Assembly (NCBI RefSeq): GCF_033807715.1
Contig: NC_084610.1
Span: 5,451,769-5,515,768, forward strand
Direction of reading: 5' to 3'
Origin: Cololabis saira
Lineage: Eukaryota > Chordata > Actinopteri > Beloniformes > Belonidae
DNA length: 64,000 nt
Position numbers and translations under genes: made by a program
The notes under the pieces: generated by a model
The model's database searches: none
What the model saw: only the letters and a program-made list of their open reading frames with translations
What the model was told of the DNA's origin: nothing
Shown: positions 12,288 to 23,662 of the stretch, piece after piece
Position numbering within the stretch: position 1 is the stretch's first letter
Layout of the letters: the number at the start of each line of letters is the position of its first letter

Positions 12288-12439
12288 CTTGAGGAAGGAG
12301 AGGTTGCGGTTTCGATCGATGCTGGTAATCTCCAAATTTCCCATGACCACTTCACAGTTCTCGTAGAGCTTCCTCAGGGTGCGGTACTGCTGGTCCAGGT
12401 CAGATAGGGTGCTCAACTTGTTCTCTGTTCCAGGGCAAA
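12288..12439 (-). CDS. erbb4: erbb4 coding exon 2 (receptor L domain 1, start)
   Basis: This exon encodes the first segment of the extracellular L1 (ligand-binding) domain of an ErbB receptor tyrosine kinase. ErbB4 is the neuregulin receptor at the plasma membrane. Read on the minus strand it begins in phase 1 (2 nt complete a Val codon from exon 1) and gives 50 further codons, ending in phase 0. Visible blocks are [37 protein letters not shown] and NLSFLK. The NKLS..LSDL.QQYR.LRK stretch fits ErbB4 better than EGFR, ErbB2 or ErbB3. The [11 protein letters not shown] core is shared by the family. A pyrimidine-rich tract ending ctgtctgcag precedes the exon and a gtatgt donor follows it. The length of 152 nt and the phases are those known for exon 2 of this family. 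It stands alone, with no other erbb4 exon recognised in 64 kb. I cannot tell erbb4a from erbb4b. The open frame runs past both splice sites, so the full 144-codon ORF is not the product. Confidence 0.92.
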
Positions 12440-12499
12440 CTGCAGACAGATACAAGAGAAAAGGTCAGTTTTAAAAACAATTCTCATACCGAGTAGTCC

Positions 12500-12645
12500 A
12501 TCTATTCATCCATTAATTTCCGATTATCCGAGTTTGGGTAGCAGGGTTATGTTGAGCAGAGAGACCCAGATTTCACTCCCAAGAGCCACCTTCTCTAGTT
12601 CTTCCAGGAAGACACACGGGCAACACAATGGATGAAACCTGTCAA
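12500..12645 (-). mobile_element. RTE-like LINE, extreme C-terminus and tail
   Basis: The minus strand reads EELEKVALGSEIWVSLLNI-TLLPKLG, a decayed form of the RTE-like ending 'PEELEEVAGEREVWVSLLRLLPPRP'. A (gatggatg)-like tail follows at about 12500-12515. It lies only 60 bp upstream of the erbb4 exon in transcription order. It abuts the C-terminal end of the L1-like element to its right. Confidence 0.75.
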
Positions 12646-12649
12646 TCTC

Positions 12650-13293
12650 ATGTCCCACTCTCCCCTCACTCATTAAAATCAACCTAGCACAGGAAAAGAT
12701 ACAGTTCACTATCGAGAGATTGGCTGTCCGTTAGGTCAAAGCCAAACTCCTCCCCCCAGCTGGGCCTAGTCTTGGAAAGATAACTAGACTTGAATCATAC
12801 AGACGGAAATGCTAGAAGGCTTTGGAAGTGAAAATATGTCATCTAACAATGAATCATGAGGCATAGACGGAAATGAGGAAAAATAAATACAAGCATAGTC
12901 CTGCACTTGGAAATAACGAGATGGACTAGAGCGAGGTGGATCAAACTTTCAGCTGAGATCATAAAAACTAGCAAAAATTCCATCAATGAATACATCTGAG
13001 AAACAAATGATTCCCTTACTTTTCCACGATGCAAAGACTCCATCAATTTTGGAAGGGGTAAATAAATGATTTTTACAGATGGGACTATGGGGGGAGGGGG
13101 GCGTGAGCCTGAACTGTTGTACAAATTGGTTCCAGATTTGCAGTGAGGATAGCACAATAGGGTTCAACGAGTATTTAGATGGGCACGAAGTTGCAGGGGC
13201 ACAAACCAAGGCAGGCAGTGAGACTGTGACAGCTTTGAGCTTCCATCAAGGGCCAATCATTATAAGAGGAGCTACACCATAGAAGTATGTTCT
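12650..13293 (-). mobile_element. L1/Tx1-like LINE element A, ORF2 C-terminal part
   Basis: The minus strand gives NPIVLSSLQIWNQF, ICKNHLFTPSKIDGVFASW, FSDVFIDGIFASFYDLS and then, frameshifted, YFQVQDYACIYFSSFPSMP and RPSWGEEFGFDLTDSQS. These are the post-RT C-terminal blocks of fish L1-like ORF2. This is the 3' half of the element that continues at 14055-16490. The two halves are separated by the plus-strand insertion at 13294-14043. The last CCHC part of ORF2 and the 3' UTR are missing where it meets the RTE fragment. Confidence 0.8.
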
Positions 13294-13833
13294 AAGAGGC
13301 TAATTTTAAATTTATTCACAAACTTTATTTAACTCCAATTAAAATGCACAAAATTTCAAAGGATATCTCTTCAAAATGTCCAAGATGTAAAAGAATCGAT
13401 GGAACATTTGTACATATGTTTTGGGAATGTGATCTTTTAATAAGTTTCTGGAAATCAATTCATTCCTTCACACAATCAGTATTAGAAATTAATTTTGAGT
13501 TAAGCTCCAATTTGTCTCCAATCTTCAGTTAGACCGGAAAAAAAGCAGGATATTAATTATGATCACATACTTCGCTAAGAAATGCATACTTTTACTTTGG
13601 AAAGATGATTCCCCTCCAACTTTCAAGTTTTTTTTTGATCAAATTTCAGTTTTTTTACCATTGGAAAAATTAACTTTAGAAAAATACAACCGTGCTCATA
13701 TTTTTCAAGAATTTTGGTTCCCATTACTCTCAAAAACTGGATAATTTTTCCAAAGGGGACCAATGAGTATCTTTATTTTCGAACTTGTGCCTTATATGTA
13801 TGTATGTATGTTTGTATGTATATATGGATATAT

Positions 13834-13887
<54 letters not shown>

Positions 13888-14043
13888 TGATATCGCTGTT
13901 GCTGCCATTATATATTTTTTTATTTATTTTTTTAATATTTATTTAATTTTGTTCTCCCTTAATGTATGTTTTTTTTTTTTTTTTTTTTCCCTAGGGTAAT
14001 TATGGGGAGGGTAGGAATGTGAGTATAAAAAAAAAAAAAAAAA
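13294..14043 (+). mobile_element. Nested 5'-truncated L1-like insertion with TSD and poly(A)
   Basis: The plus strand encodes the L1 ORF2 C-terminus: a CCHC knuckle (C-x2-C-x8-H-x4-C, Cys at codon 13377) with GTFVHMFWECDLLISFW, then after a frameshift KKCILLLWKDDSPPTF, FLPLEKLTLEKYN and FQEFWFPLLSKTG. A 3' UTR follows with a tgta/ta microsatellite, ending in a 20-bp poly(A) at about 14025-14045. The 11-bp direct repeat aagtatgttct flanks it at 13283-13293 and 14044-14054. It is oriented opposite to the host L1-like element it interrupts. Confidence 0.88.
13836..13884. repeat. (TA)n microsatellite in the nested L1 3' UTR
   Basis: About 24 pure TA units, preceded by imperfect (tgta) and (tatgga) units from about 13796. 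Confidence 0.95.
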
Positions 14044-14054
14044 AAGTATGTTCT

Positions 14055-16490
14055 GGATATTAGCTGCCCAATAATAGTACAAGAAAGTAGGCAGAGATAA
14101 ACCAAAATCTTTGTTGCTTCTCTGAAGAATTGCCTTGGAGATTTCCCCAAATAACGTCAGAAATTAAACTGTCAAGTCAAAAAAAGTAGGCAAACAACGA
14201 AAAAGAAACAGAAGTCTTGGTGAAATGTTCAGCTTAACAGTTTGGATCCTGCCAAACAAAGAAAGGGGGAGGTTGTTAAATTTTTGCAGGTCAGCTGTGA
14301 TATCATTTATTAGTTTAGAGAATTTTTTTCACAGAGGGGGCGGCAGGAGTATGAATAATGTTGACACCTAAATATCAGAAACCCTTAGAAGCCAAATGAA
14401 AAGGGAGTGCATTGGATGGAATAAGCCTAGCAGCCTCATTCAAAGGAAAACATTCACTCTTGCCGAAATGTATTTTGTGCCCTGAGAACGATCCAAAGGT
14501 GTTAAGGAGTTGCAACACGTTGCCAACACTATTGATAGGATCTGTGACATAAAGCAACAGGTCGTCTGCGTACAACGAGACCCGGTGTTCAAGCACAGCT
14601 CCACCAGAGAAGAGGGGAGAGGATCTAATAGCAATAGAGAGGGGTTCTATAGCTAAGGAGAATAAAAGGGGGGGACAACAGGCAACCCTGATGGGTCCCC
14701 TTTGCCAGTGTTTTAACACTGGCTGTAGGGCTGGTGTACAGCAGTTTGATCCACGAAATAAACTTTGGCCCAAAACGAAAATTTTCAAAGACAGAAAATA
14801 GGTGACCTATCCAATACTTACAAAGTATTTTATAATCATTAACATTCATGTGCTTTTCCTGAAGAAAAGCAATATCCGTCTTTAAGTTCTTTAAATGTGA
14901 AAATACTCTGGAACGTTTGATAGGACCTCCCATTTCCCTCATATTCCAACTAACAAATTTAACAGAGCACATCGCCCCTCCTTGACCTACAATCTGATCA
15001 GCCAGAAATTAGTGTCAGCAAACGTGTAAGTGGTGATGAGCACAGACAAGTACTGCGTAGTGGCAAAACTAGATGTGAAGAATACAAACTCTCTCTTAAC
15101 CCAACGCTGAATAAAACCTCCATTGCAAAAATAAAGACGTATCCACAAGAAATAAATGTATGTGAAAAAAACCCCACATAAATAACTTAAGCTCAACATT
15201 GCATTTCGCTAAAGTGAGTAGCAGACCACGAGGAGGCATATCCGCTCACATTGGGTAACTTATAGATGTGCTGAACAAATGGGTTTTATGGAAATCAAAC
15301 TTTATAACGCAGGACATGCCGAAATAAACGGCTGGGAAATACGAAACAATCACCAGCCGAGGGCAGAACAAACAGTTTAACAAATATAATACCTTCAAAT
15401 GAAAAAAGAAAGAAAGAAAAAAGTAACCTTATAGGCAATTTTGGATGCTCATCCCAAACACATAAGAAAAAAACAAATAACAAAATAAAGACTTGTTAGT
15501 GCAATGAGTCAGTGTCCAAAGCATCGTCCAAGTAAAAGTGAATCCCACTCATACACTTCCCTCTTTAGGTTAAACCATCATCTCCCCAAAACAGAGAAAG
15601 ACAATGATATTAATGCAAATAATAATGAATCAAAGAAAAATGTGCCCGACATAGTATCAAACAGTTCTATCCGAAAAGAAAAAAATACGTGGGCCAAAAA
15701 TGATGAAAAAAAAAAACAAATTTACTATGAAAATCAAGGTTGGAGGATAAGCAAACCTGCCTAAAGTTACCAAGTACAGTACCACATTAACTTTGTATAA
15801 CCGCTGCAGACGTGGCTCTATGGCTCCTGGAGACATTCACGGTAGAACTTCCAGCCAGATCAGGGGTGTCGAGCAGGCGCTCCACTCCATTATCGCTGAC
15901 TTTGAGCCTGGCGGGGTAAATCATGCCAAACCGCACTCTCTTCATGAAAAGCATGGACTTGACACCATTTAAGGCAGCCTTCTTCTTCACAAGAGAGGTG
16001 CTGAAATCCTCATAAATCTTGATTTGTGCCCCCTGATATTACATCTCTGCTTCTTGGCTCAGCATAAAACCTGTTCCTTGTCCACGTAGCGTTGGAAGGG
16101 AACAATCATTGGCCGGGGAGGAGCGCCTCGGCTCGGGTTAACTCTCAGGGTTAACTCTCAGTGTGCATGTTCAAGTTCAGGTGCGGAGTCGTCCAGAACC
16201 TCTCCGGCTACATCTTTGAAAAACTCAGTCATAAATTGCCTAGCATTACCCCCTTCCACATCCTCAGGGAGGCCCACCACTCAGATTTTGATGCTTGGAG
16301 CGAGAAATCAAATCGCATTTTTTAAGCAACGTCTTTTCCTCCGTCACGGCTGCCAGCCTGGACTTAAGCGCTGCTACGTCTTGTTGTAGCACCGTGATAT
16401 CTCCGGAGTGAGTGTTTAGGGCCTCCTCCATCCCCGGAAACAGTCTTCGGTCTTCCTTGTGTTCGTTCCCGACATGATATCATGTTTATA
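14055..16490 (-). mobile_element. L1/Tx1-like LINE element A, 5' part (ORF1, EN start, RT)
   Basis: Read from about 16475 downward, ORF1 starts MSGTNTRKTED, then DITVLQQDVAALKSRLAAV (coiled-coil type), a decayed middle, and the C-terminal domain block VRFGMIYPARLKVS at about 15930. ORF2 begins near 14972 with VKFVSWNMREMGGPIKRS (endonuclease N-terminus) and TDIAFLQEKH. At about 14820 it jumps directly into reverse-transcriptase sequence (WIGHLFSVFENFRFGPKFISW, TSPTASVKT, SLYADDLLLY at about 14575). Most of the endonuclease and the N-terminal RT is therefore deleted. Frameshifts occur in both ORFs. The element resumes at 13293 after the nested insertion. Confidence 0.85.
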
Positions 16491-16494
16491 TTGT

Positions 16495-19400
16495 GTTCAG
16501 TGCTATTTATACCCTACGCAGTACAAATGAGTCACGTTAAAAACTATGAAAATATACTGAAACATGAGTCCTTTTCTCACAATCGCTCAACCGGAAGTCT
16601 CTCCCCTCACTCATAGGCAAGACCACAATATATTTACAGCCACCAGTTGAGCATTCGACCCTTTTCTGACTGACAACTCTGCTCTGAGATTTGAAGGTGC
16701 TGATATTGAGTAGTAAAAGCCATAAAAATAAAAAGTAAATTGAATGGCATTTGAATATTTGATGCCCTAGGCTTTAGTAAACAATACAGATTCTGGGCTC
16801 ACTAGCTTCTGTAAAGTTTAGACCCTGAAGAATGAAAAACAGTGCAATAAAGAATGTAAAATAGGAGAAAGAGAGTAAACACCTTCAGAATTGGAGATTT
16901 GTTACCAAAAAGGTTGTTTGAATATGTGATATAGAAAGGGAAGAACAAAGTAAGCAAACTCATGGAGCGAGTATTGAAACAGAGGCATGGAGTTGAATGT
17001 GGATAAGCAAACTGCTGAATGGAGCTGCAGAGGAACCCTCCACGATGAGGGAGCTGTGACAGTCAGGAGTTGGGGAGGGACAAGTGGGGTTAGCAGGGTG
17101 GATATCATTTCTCTGAGGCAGTGACCTACAGTTTGGTTCTGGCACCGGCACGCCGTTTAATCAAAGATATTCAAATTACTTTGAATGACCTTTATGGAAG
17201 GTTTCACTTGGAGACTTTGCTCAGCTGACGAGATGGCAAGACTTTGAAGATATTACAGGGAATAGATGCTGCTCTGGTGCTGTGTGGGAAGGCCAGGCAA
17301 TTAGAAAGTTGTAGGTTTTTTTCTGTAGCTTTTCGCCACCCGGGGAAAAACAACCATGAAAGCTGACATGCACACAATCTCAGACATGCACATTGTTGGT
17401 TTTCAACATCCTCTGCAGATAGATGGCAATGACACCTAGACTAATACAATAAACTGCTCACCAATTAAAATACTGTTGAAAAATGCACAAATGCCATAGT
17501 GGCTCTTCAAAAAAGAAACAAGCCAAGGACTAAAAACATCAATGTATATGCTGTTCAACTTATTGCACAAAAAGGGAAATAGATAAGCTCCTCAGTAGTG
17601 CTAATGATAAATGTAAACAACGGACTAATGCTGCAGCTGTCACTGTAATTAGTTCTCCACGTTTCCACCCATCAAGCCCGCTTTCCATCCCTGCCAACCT
17701 TTCCACCAGTCACTCAGCCTCCCCAGACTCAGCCCTGGATCCATTTGCTCCATTCAGCTGGCACCATTGCCACCTCACCTTGGGTGCGGCTAGAGGTTCG
17801 TATGCTTGCATGTGTGTGTGTGTAGCAGTATTTGGATCAGTGCAATTCAACTTCTAATTAACGTTTATCAACAGTTCAAAATGTTTTTATTTTCCAACCA
17901 CAGAAATTGTCGGCTGTTTTTTGTTTGCAAAAGGTAGCAGGGGGGGGGGTCTTCCCTCCAATGCTTCATATTTATCTATTTCAACAGCTGGCTCTATTCA
18001 ACTATGTGAAATTAACATTAACATTTCTGCTGAACCTACACCAGGCTGGGTGTTTATTAGTGGCAGGAATCGCCACAGAGCAAAAGTCTCCAATACTCTG
18101 GCCAAGCCTTTCTGATGGGATCTGCCAAAGCTGTTCCAGGGCATGGGGTAGTCAGACCTGCATGACCTCCTCGTCTTCAACACAGTTGGTTAATGATCAC
18201 AGATCAACTGACTGAGACAGATGGACTCAAAAAAGGACCGTAATTAGATATTGGCACCATGCAGAGCTTGCCTACCATCTTGGCTGATGTTTTTGCAACC
18301 CAAAACACATTTTTAATTAAGCAATAAAAAGGGAATTTTAGCAATTCTTAGGGCCGAGGATTCCCCCAAAGGTGTGGAGGTTAAGTCTAACTTCTCTAAC
18401 TCTAAGATTCATCAGAGAATCATTTCATCAGCCATTTCACACCAGAAACACCAATCATATTCAATAATACAAAGTGTCTTGAGTGAGGCCACCCTGCCTT
18501 GCAAGGTAACAGTAGACTTCTCTGCATCCAGCTGGGAATGCAAGGACAGCATTATCTGCTGGGCTGTGTGGTGATCCCAAAATAGAGCAGTAAATATCTC
18601 TGAATGCTCCAAAGAGCTGAACTATGAGTATTCAAAAAAAGTTCATCTAGAAACTCTGAAGACTGGGCCTGTCATCACCTATCATCATAAACAAAGGCTT
18701 CCGAAATTGTGTTATTTGCAAATTTGTTGTCAGTTTTGCAGGTAAAGACTTGTTGATCCAAGGTGTTTCTGCAACCATCTCACCTGCTTTGTGTAGAGGA
18801 CCCTCAAGCCATCACATAAAGCCATTGGCTCAGCACTTTCTGCACAAGTGGAATGTCTTTGAATGGCAGGAGGACCAAATCCCCATTTCATGAGAGAATT
18901 TCCATGAAGTGAATTTGTATGACTGGCCAGGATTAGTACTCATAGATTATACGAATACTTCATTAAGTGTGATGAACCATCTTTTTTTCTAAAATACTCA
19001 CTCCATCTGAGATGCTTTTTTAAAATTCCCAAACATGTTAGAGAGTTGCAACTTAACCAAGTTAGTTCTGAGTTTAAACTATTTGTTGCCTATTAATTCA
19101 AAAGGTATAATACCTTCAAAACTGGCCTTCAAATAATTGAATTTGGATTTTAACATCTCATAGATTCATAATCATTTTGAAAATGGAGATGCATGTTTAA
19201 AGAGAAAAGATCTCATAGCCTTCTTCCCCTAATATGTACATTTAAAGTACACAATTATTTGTGTTTACATTATCAAAAGTTGCAAACTGTACCACAACCT
19301 TCCGTTGGGATACCAAAACCAGTAAAAGTACGTGTAAAGTGTACAGTCACTCTTCCATGTGACATGTTGGTAAATACAAGATGCATCATTGTTTTTTCAA

Positions 19401-19690
19401 GTCTTCCCTCAAACAAATCCCAACTTCTTCCTTCCAAGAAAGAATGCAAGGTGCTGGAAGTCCTCTACCGTTGTATACAAAAAAAATGTCATGCCCGCAC
19501 AGCCCATCCAAAGAAACCAAAAAACAAACCAACAAAATAGGACATGGGGTAGACAGGTACCTGAGGCAGCTGCCAGAAGGTCAGCACAGCAGTTTCATTA
19601 GGTAAGAAAAGGATGACACAAGGAAAGAAAAAACATATCCCACGCTATGTCCTGTCATAGGACACAGTGAGATAACAAAAACACCTCAGC
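16495..19690. other. Intronic stretch between the two L1-like elements
   Basis: 16495-16680 may be the decayed 5' UTR of element A. Beyond that I see no gene and no recognised repeat. A short (tg)n at 17812-17824 and a G-run at 17940-17949 are the only simple repeats. The 115-codon frame at 19193-19540 shows no domain. Confidence 0.5.
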
Positions 19691-20337
19691 ACAAAAAGCA
19701 ACATACTCAGACAACATCATACCGAAATACTATACAAGACAGCAGAAGACAGAGAGCAGCAGCAGGGTAGAAAGGGGACGGAGCAGGAGAACAAAAAGCG
19801 TCAAATTTCTTTTTTGAAAAATTTCTAAATAGGTGAGATTGTGGGAGATCAAATGTAATTTCAAGACTATCAAAAGAAGCAAAAGTCTTATAAGTTAATA
19901 AAAAGTTGAGTACAGCAAAACATACCCTTATCCTTCCAAAAGGCAAAAACTGAGTCAGCTGATGAGGGTAAGAATTGGTGATTGTCACAAATAGGCATCA
20001 GAGGTGTAGAATAAATTTACATTCATGTCTGAACTGCCTCCAAATTTTTATCAGGGATAAAACAACTGGGTTGGAAGCGTTATGTGAAGGACAGGAGTTA
20101 AGAGGAGCACAAATCAGAGTTGATCTGAGACAGTCACACAAATGTGCTTCCATCTGACACTAACCAGTACAAGAAGGTTATACAACGTGTAAAGTTTTTG
20201 GATATTAGAAGACCAGTAATATGCCAAAAAATTGGGGAGTGCACGGCCCCCATCATCTTTTGGTCTTTGCAAAGTAGAGTATTTTGCCCTGGGGGTCTTT
20301 CATGCCTAAATAAAAGATGAAATATGATGATATGGAA

Positions 20338-20375
20338 TAAATAAAAATGAAATTAAATGAAATGAAATGAAATAT
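20338..20375. repeat. (aaatg)n-like expansion inside L1-like element B
   Basis: aatgaaattaaatgaaatgaaatgaaat interrupts the post-RT blocks of element B just before GMKDPQGK on the minus strand. Confidence 0.8.
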
Positions 20376-21026
20376 GCTACTCAAGATCTTTGAAGAAAGA
20401 CTTTGAAAGGTAAACTGGTAAATACTGAAAAAGAAGTGAAGATCCTGGACTACGTTCATTTTTATTTTTCCCAAAAAAATGGATAAGGGGAGGTGATTCC
20501 AGTGCTTGAGGTTGGATTTAATTTGATTAACTAAATTTAAAATATTATTCTTATAAATAGATGAAAAATTGATCCCTAAATACCGGAGGTGGTTAAACAA
20601 AAACGTAACACTTGAGCTAGAATTGGTTTTGCAGCTTTGTTAAGAAGAAAGCATTCACTCTAACTGAAGTTCAACTTGTAGCCTGAGAACGATCCAAATG
20701 TTTGTAAAATTTCTAAGATTCCGGTAATGCAGCCATTACAATGTGTATACAGTAAAAAAATCATCTGCATGAAGTGAAATCTTATGATCGACTCCATTTA
20801 CAGTATATTGATTCCAGTAAAAGAAGTGGCTCAATGGCGAGAGAGAAAATAACAGAGGCAATGGGAGGAATCCCTGACGGTAACAACTGTGTTAACAGAA
20901 ATGATTTGGACCATATGCTTATAGTTATTGTATAGCAATCAAATACATGAAATATATTTTTGACCCAAAATCTGCTGAGGACTGAAAATAAATACTCCCA
21001 ATCCACCACGTCAAAGGCCCTCACTG

Positions 21027-21053
21027 CGATGAAATGAATGAAATGAATGAAAT
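21027..21053. repeat. (gaaatgaat)n expansion inside L1-like element B
   Basis: gatgaaatgaatgaaatgaatgaaa lies between the RT blocks SNIRRLLKLIHSKP and AFDVVDWEYLF, adding codons not normally present there. Confidence 0.75.
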
Positions 21054-22204
21054 TATCATTTATGCTACTGTTGTGTTAGGCTTGGAGTGTATTAATTTGA
21101 GTAGTCTACGGATATTTGAAAAGAGCTGCCTGCCCCTTATAAAACTGGTTTGATGGTCAGAAATAATCTTCGGTAGGCAAGGATTGAAACGGTTAGCAAG
21201 AACGTTAGCTAATAGTTTGACGTCACAATTGAGTAAACTAATCGGTCTCCAATTGTAGCACATGAGAAGGTGTGTCCAAAGTTTTGGTCTGTCGTGTATG
21301 TCTTGGGTTTGGGAATGAATGAAATTGAGCCCTGAGTCAAAGATGGAGGAAGGGCTTTATTATCCAAAGAGTCATTAAACATACTGACAATACTGACTGA
21401 AAGTTCATCTAGAGAGAGTGGGGCATCAAGTTGGCTTGTAGTACTATTATCAATTCCAGGGAAAACTATGTTGTCTAAAACGTTGTGTGTGGAGATTGTG
21501 TCTGATTTGTAAAGATTACTTTTACAGAGTAAGAGTAATGAAACTGAGAATACTTAATTTCCTTTTATCTGAGACCAGTGTAGGAGGGATTTTACCAATC
21601 TGGATAATGGATCAGGAAGTGGCTTGATGTTTTAGTTGCATAGCTAAAAGTTCACTGGTCCTGTCACCATGTTCATAATATGTGCTCTTTGTGTACTTTA
21701 AGGGAGACTTTGCTTTGTTTGTAGAAAATATATCAAATTGTATTTGGAGCTCGAGCCTTTCCGTTCTAAGGTTGATATTGGGAGTCAGTGAGTGCTGTCG
21801 GTTGATACATTGAATCACCTCAAGCAACTCGCACTGTCACTGTTTTCTCTGCTCACCAACTCTGGCGTTATAAGAGATAATCTCACCTTGTAATACTGCT
21901 TTCAAAGTTTCCCATCAGAGGGAGGCGGAGGTGGACTCAGATTTGGTTGTTTGAATGAAAAAGGAGATTTGCTCTGATATAGGTTCACAGAAAGCATCTA
22001 AAGATAACAGTTCTGCGTTTAGTTGCCACTGAGAATGCTTAGGCCTGGGAGACAGTTCCAAATCCAGTCGTGATGGGGGCGTGACCTGAAATGACTATGG
22101 TTGAGTATTCACAGGATTTCACTGAGGGGACAAGACTCTTGTCTAAAACGTAATAATCAATAAGAGACAAACAGTGTGGGACCGAGGAGTGGAATAAAAA
22201 GAAT

Positions 22205-23115
22205 GAAAATGCGTTGACAGTGACCCGCAGCCGAGCTGGGTAGATCATACCGAAGCGTAGGCAGTCCTTGTAGAGCAGCGATTTCACTTCATTGAACTTG
22301 ACCAGTCTGGCTCTGACATCCTCAAAGATCCTGATTGACTGGCCATAAAAGGAAATATCCCTGTTCTACTTGGCCCACAACAGCACACGCTCTTTCTGAC
22401 TACTTGTGGAAACGGATAATAAAAGGGATAGGAACCTTTGGATGGTTTCGCATCCAGGCTGCGGTGAGCATGTTCCAGATCCTGTAGCATGTTGCCCGTC
22501 ACCTCTTTTGGCAACTTGGTGACGAAGAGTCGGGCATCGCTCCTCTCAACTTTTTCTGAAAGGCCGATAATATGGAGATTATTGCATTTAGAGCGAGAAA
22601 TCAGATACTCTACTGCCAGTTGTAATGTTTCGTTCACCCACATCGTGGATTCAAGCTTCGATTTCAGTGTGGACACCTTGTTTCCAAAGTGGCAAATCCG
22701 TCTGGGAAAGCAGAGAGAGCCGTTTCCATTTCAGAGATGGTGCTGGCTGCTACTGTGTCAGTTATTGACTGAAGTGAGGTACTGATTGGAGCCAACGCAG
22801 TATTCAGAGAGGTGGTGAGTGCTCTAGTTTTCCGACTAACATTTTGAAGGTAAGCAGCTCCGTGCTAGCTGCTGTTGCACGATAAGTAGCTCCGCTAGCA
22901 TCTTGGCTCAATGGGTTAAAGCGTTGAGTCAGTTGAGGTTGGTTTTTATCACGACCACTGGGAGATTTGCTCATTCTGTCACACTGGGATGGTAGACGAG
23001 GCTTTAGGTGGGTTGGAAAAGCAAGGAGGCAATTTGGTGCTTTCTAGGGAAAAGTTTTACATTGTCTGCAGGCAAACTTCAAGTGTCTGTTCACTGCGCC
23101 GCCATCTTGATTTCG
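22205..23115 (-). mobile_element. L1/Tx1-like LINE element B, ORF1 and 5' end
   Basis: ORF1 starts at about 22975 with MSKSPSGRDKNQPQLTQRF. It passes NETLQLAVEYLISRSKCNN, LHIIGLSEKVERSDARLFV and LEHAHRSL (the RRM-like core of fish L1 ORF1), and reaches the C-terminal block LRFGMIYPARLRVTV at about 22250. At about 22210 this runs in one frame into endonuclease sequence of ORF2. The ORF1 end, the inter-ORF spacer and the endonuclease N-terminus are thus deleted. The putative 5' end, near 23110, reads gccatcttgatttcgaaatt on the plus strand. Confidence 0.82.
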
Positions 23116-23119
23116 AAAT

Positions 23120-23563
23120 TAAGTCAGATTATAGGAAAGTGGTTTAATGAGTCCTAAATGAGATAAGTAAGTAATACAATTACTGTAAGATATATAAACC
23201 AGCGAGTCCAGTGTTGTAGGTAGTTGGAGGTAAGATCAATGATTCAAATGTGGGGTTGAAAAACATTGAAATGGAATAAAAGCACTTAATCAGGTTATGG
23301 TTCATAGTTTCACAATCAAGTGCAACAAAATTAGGAAGAAAGGAAAGATTAACAGAGAATCTAAGGGCTGCTGCATATTTGAACTTGATCCAAAATATTG
23401 AGAGCTCATAAACTCTCATATTGCTTTATGGATCGTTGGCTCTGCAAAGATGAGCACACTTCCTCCCCTCTGTGATCTTTCGTACAGCTGTGGACGCAGG
23501 TTGTACAGCATACAATACAATGGTAGTGCAGGGACCTGAGCGGTGATAAATGAGATTTGCTGA

Positions 23564-23662
<99 letters not shown>

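Larger units (their letters stand above)
19700..22220 (-). mobile_element. L1/Tx1-like LINE element B, ORF2
   Basis: The minus strand gives, in order, endonuclease C-terminal blocks (IDYYVLDKSLVPSVK, YSTIVISGHAP, near 22130) and the linker (NRQHSLTPNINLRTERLELQ, TYYEHGDRTSELLA, near 21700). RT follows: NWRPISLLNCDVKLLANVLANR and QTSFIRGRQLFSNIRR near 21200, AFDVVDWEYLFSVL near 21010, SLAIEPL near 20830 and LHADDFFYC in place of YADD near 20770. The post-RT region has RYLGINFSSIYK and LVNQIKSNLKHWN near 20580, and ASFDSLEITFDLPQSHLFRNF near 19850. There are many frameshifts. The ORF2 C-terminus, 3' UTR and tail are absent. Confidence 0.85.

Noticed and set aside
12021..12455. 144-codon minus-strand ORF containing the erbb4 exon
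   Set aside because: Only 12288-12439 is homologous to ErbB. The rest is intron read through both splice sites, so it is not a separate protein.
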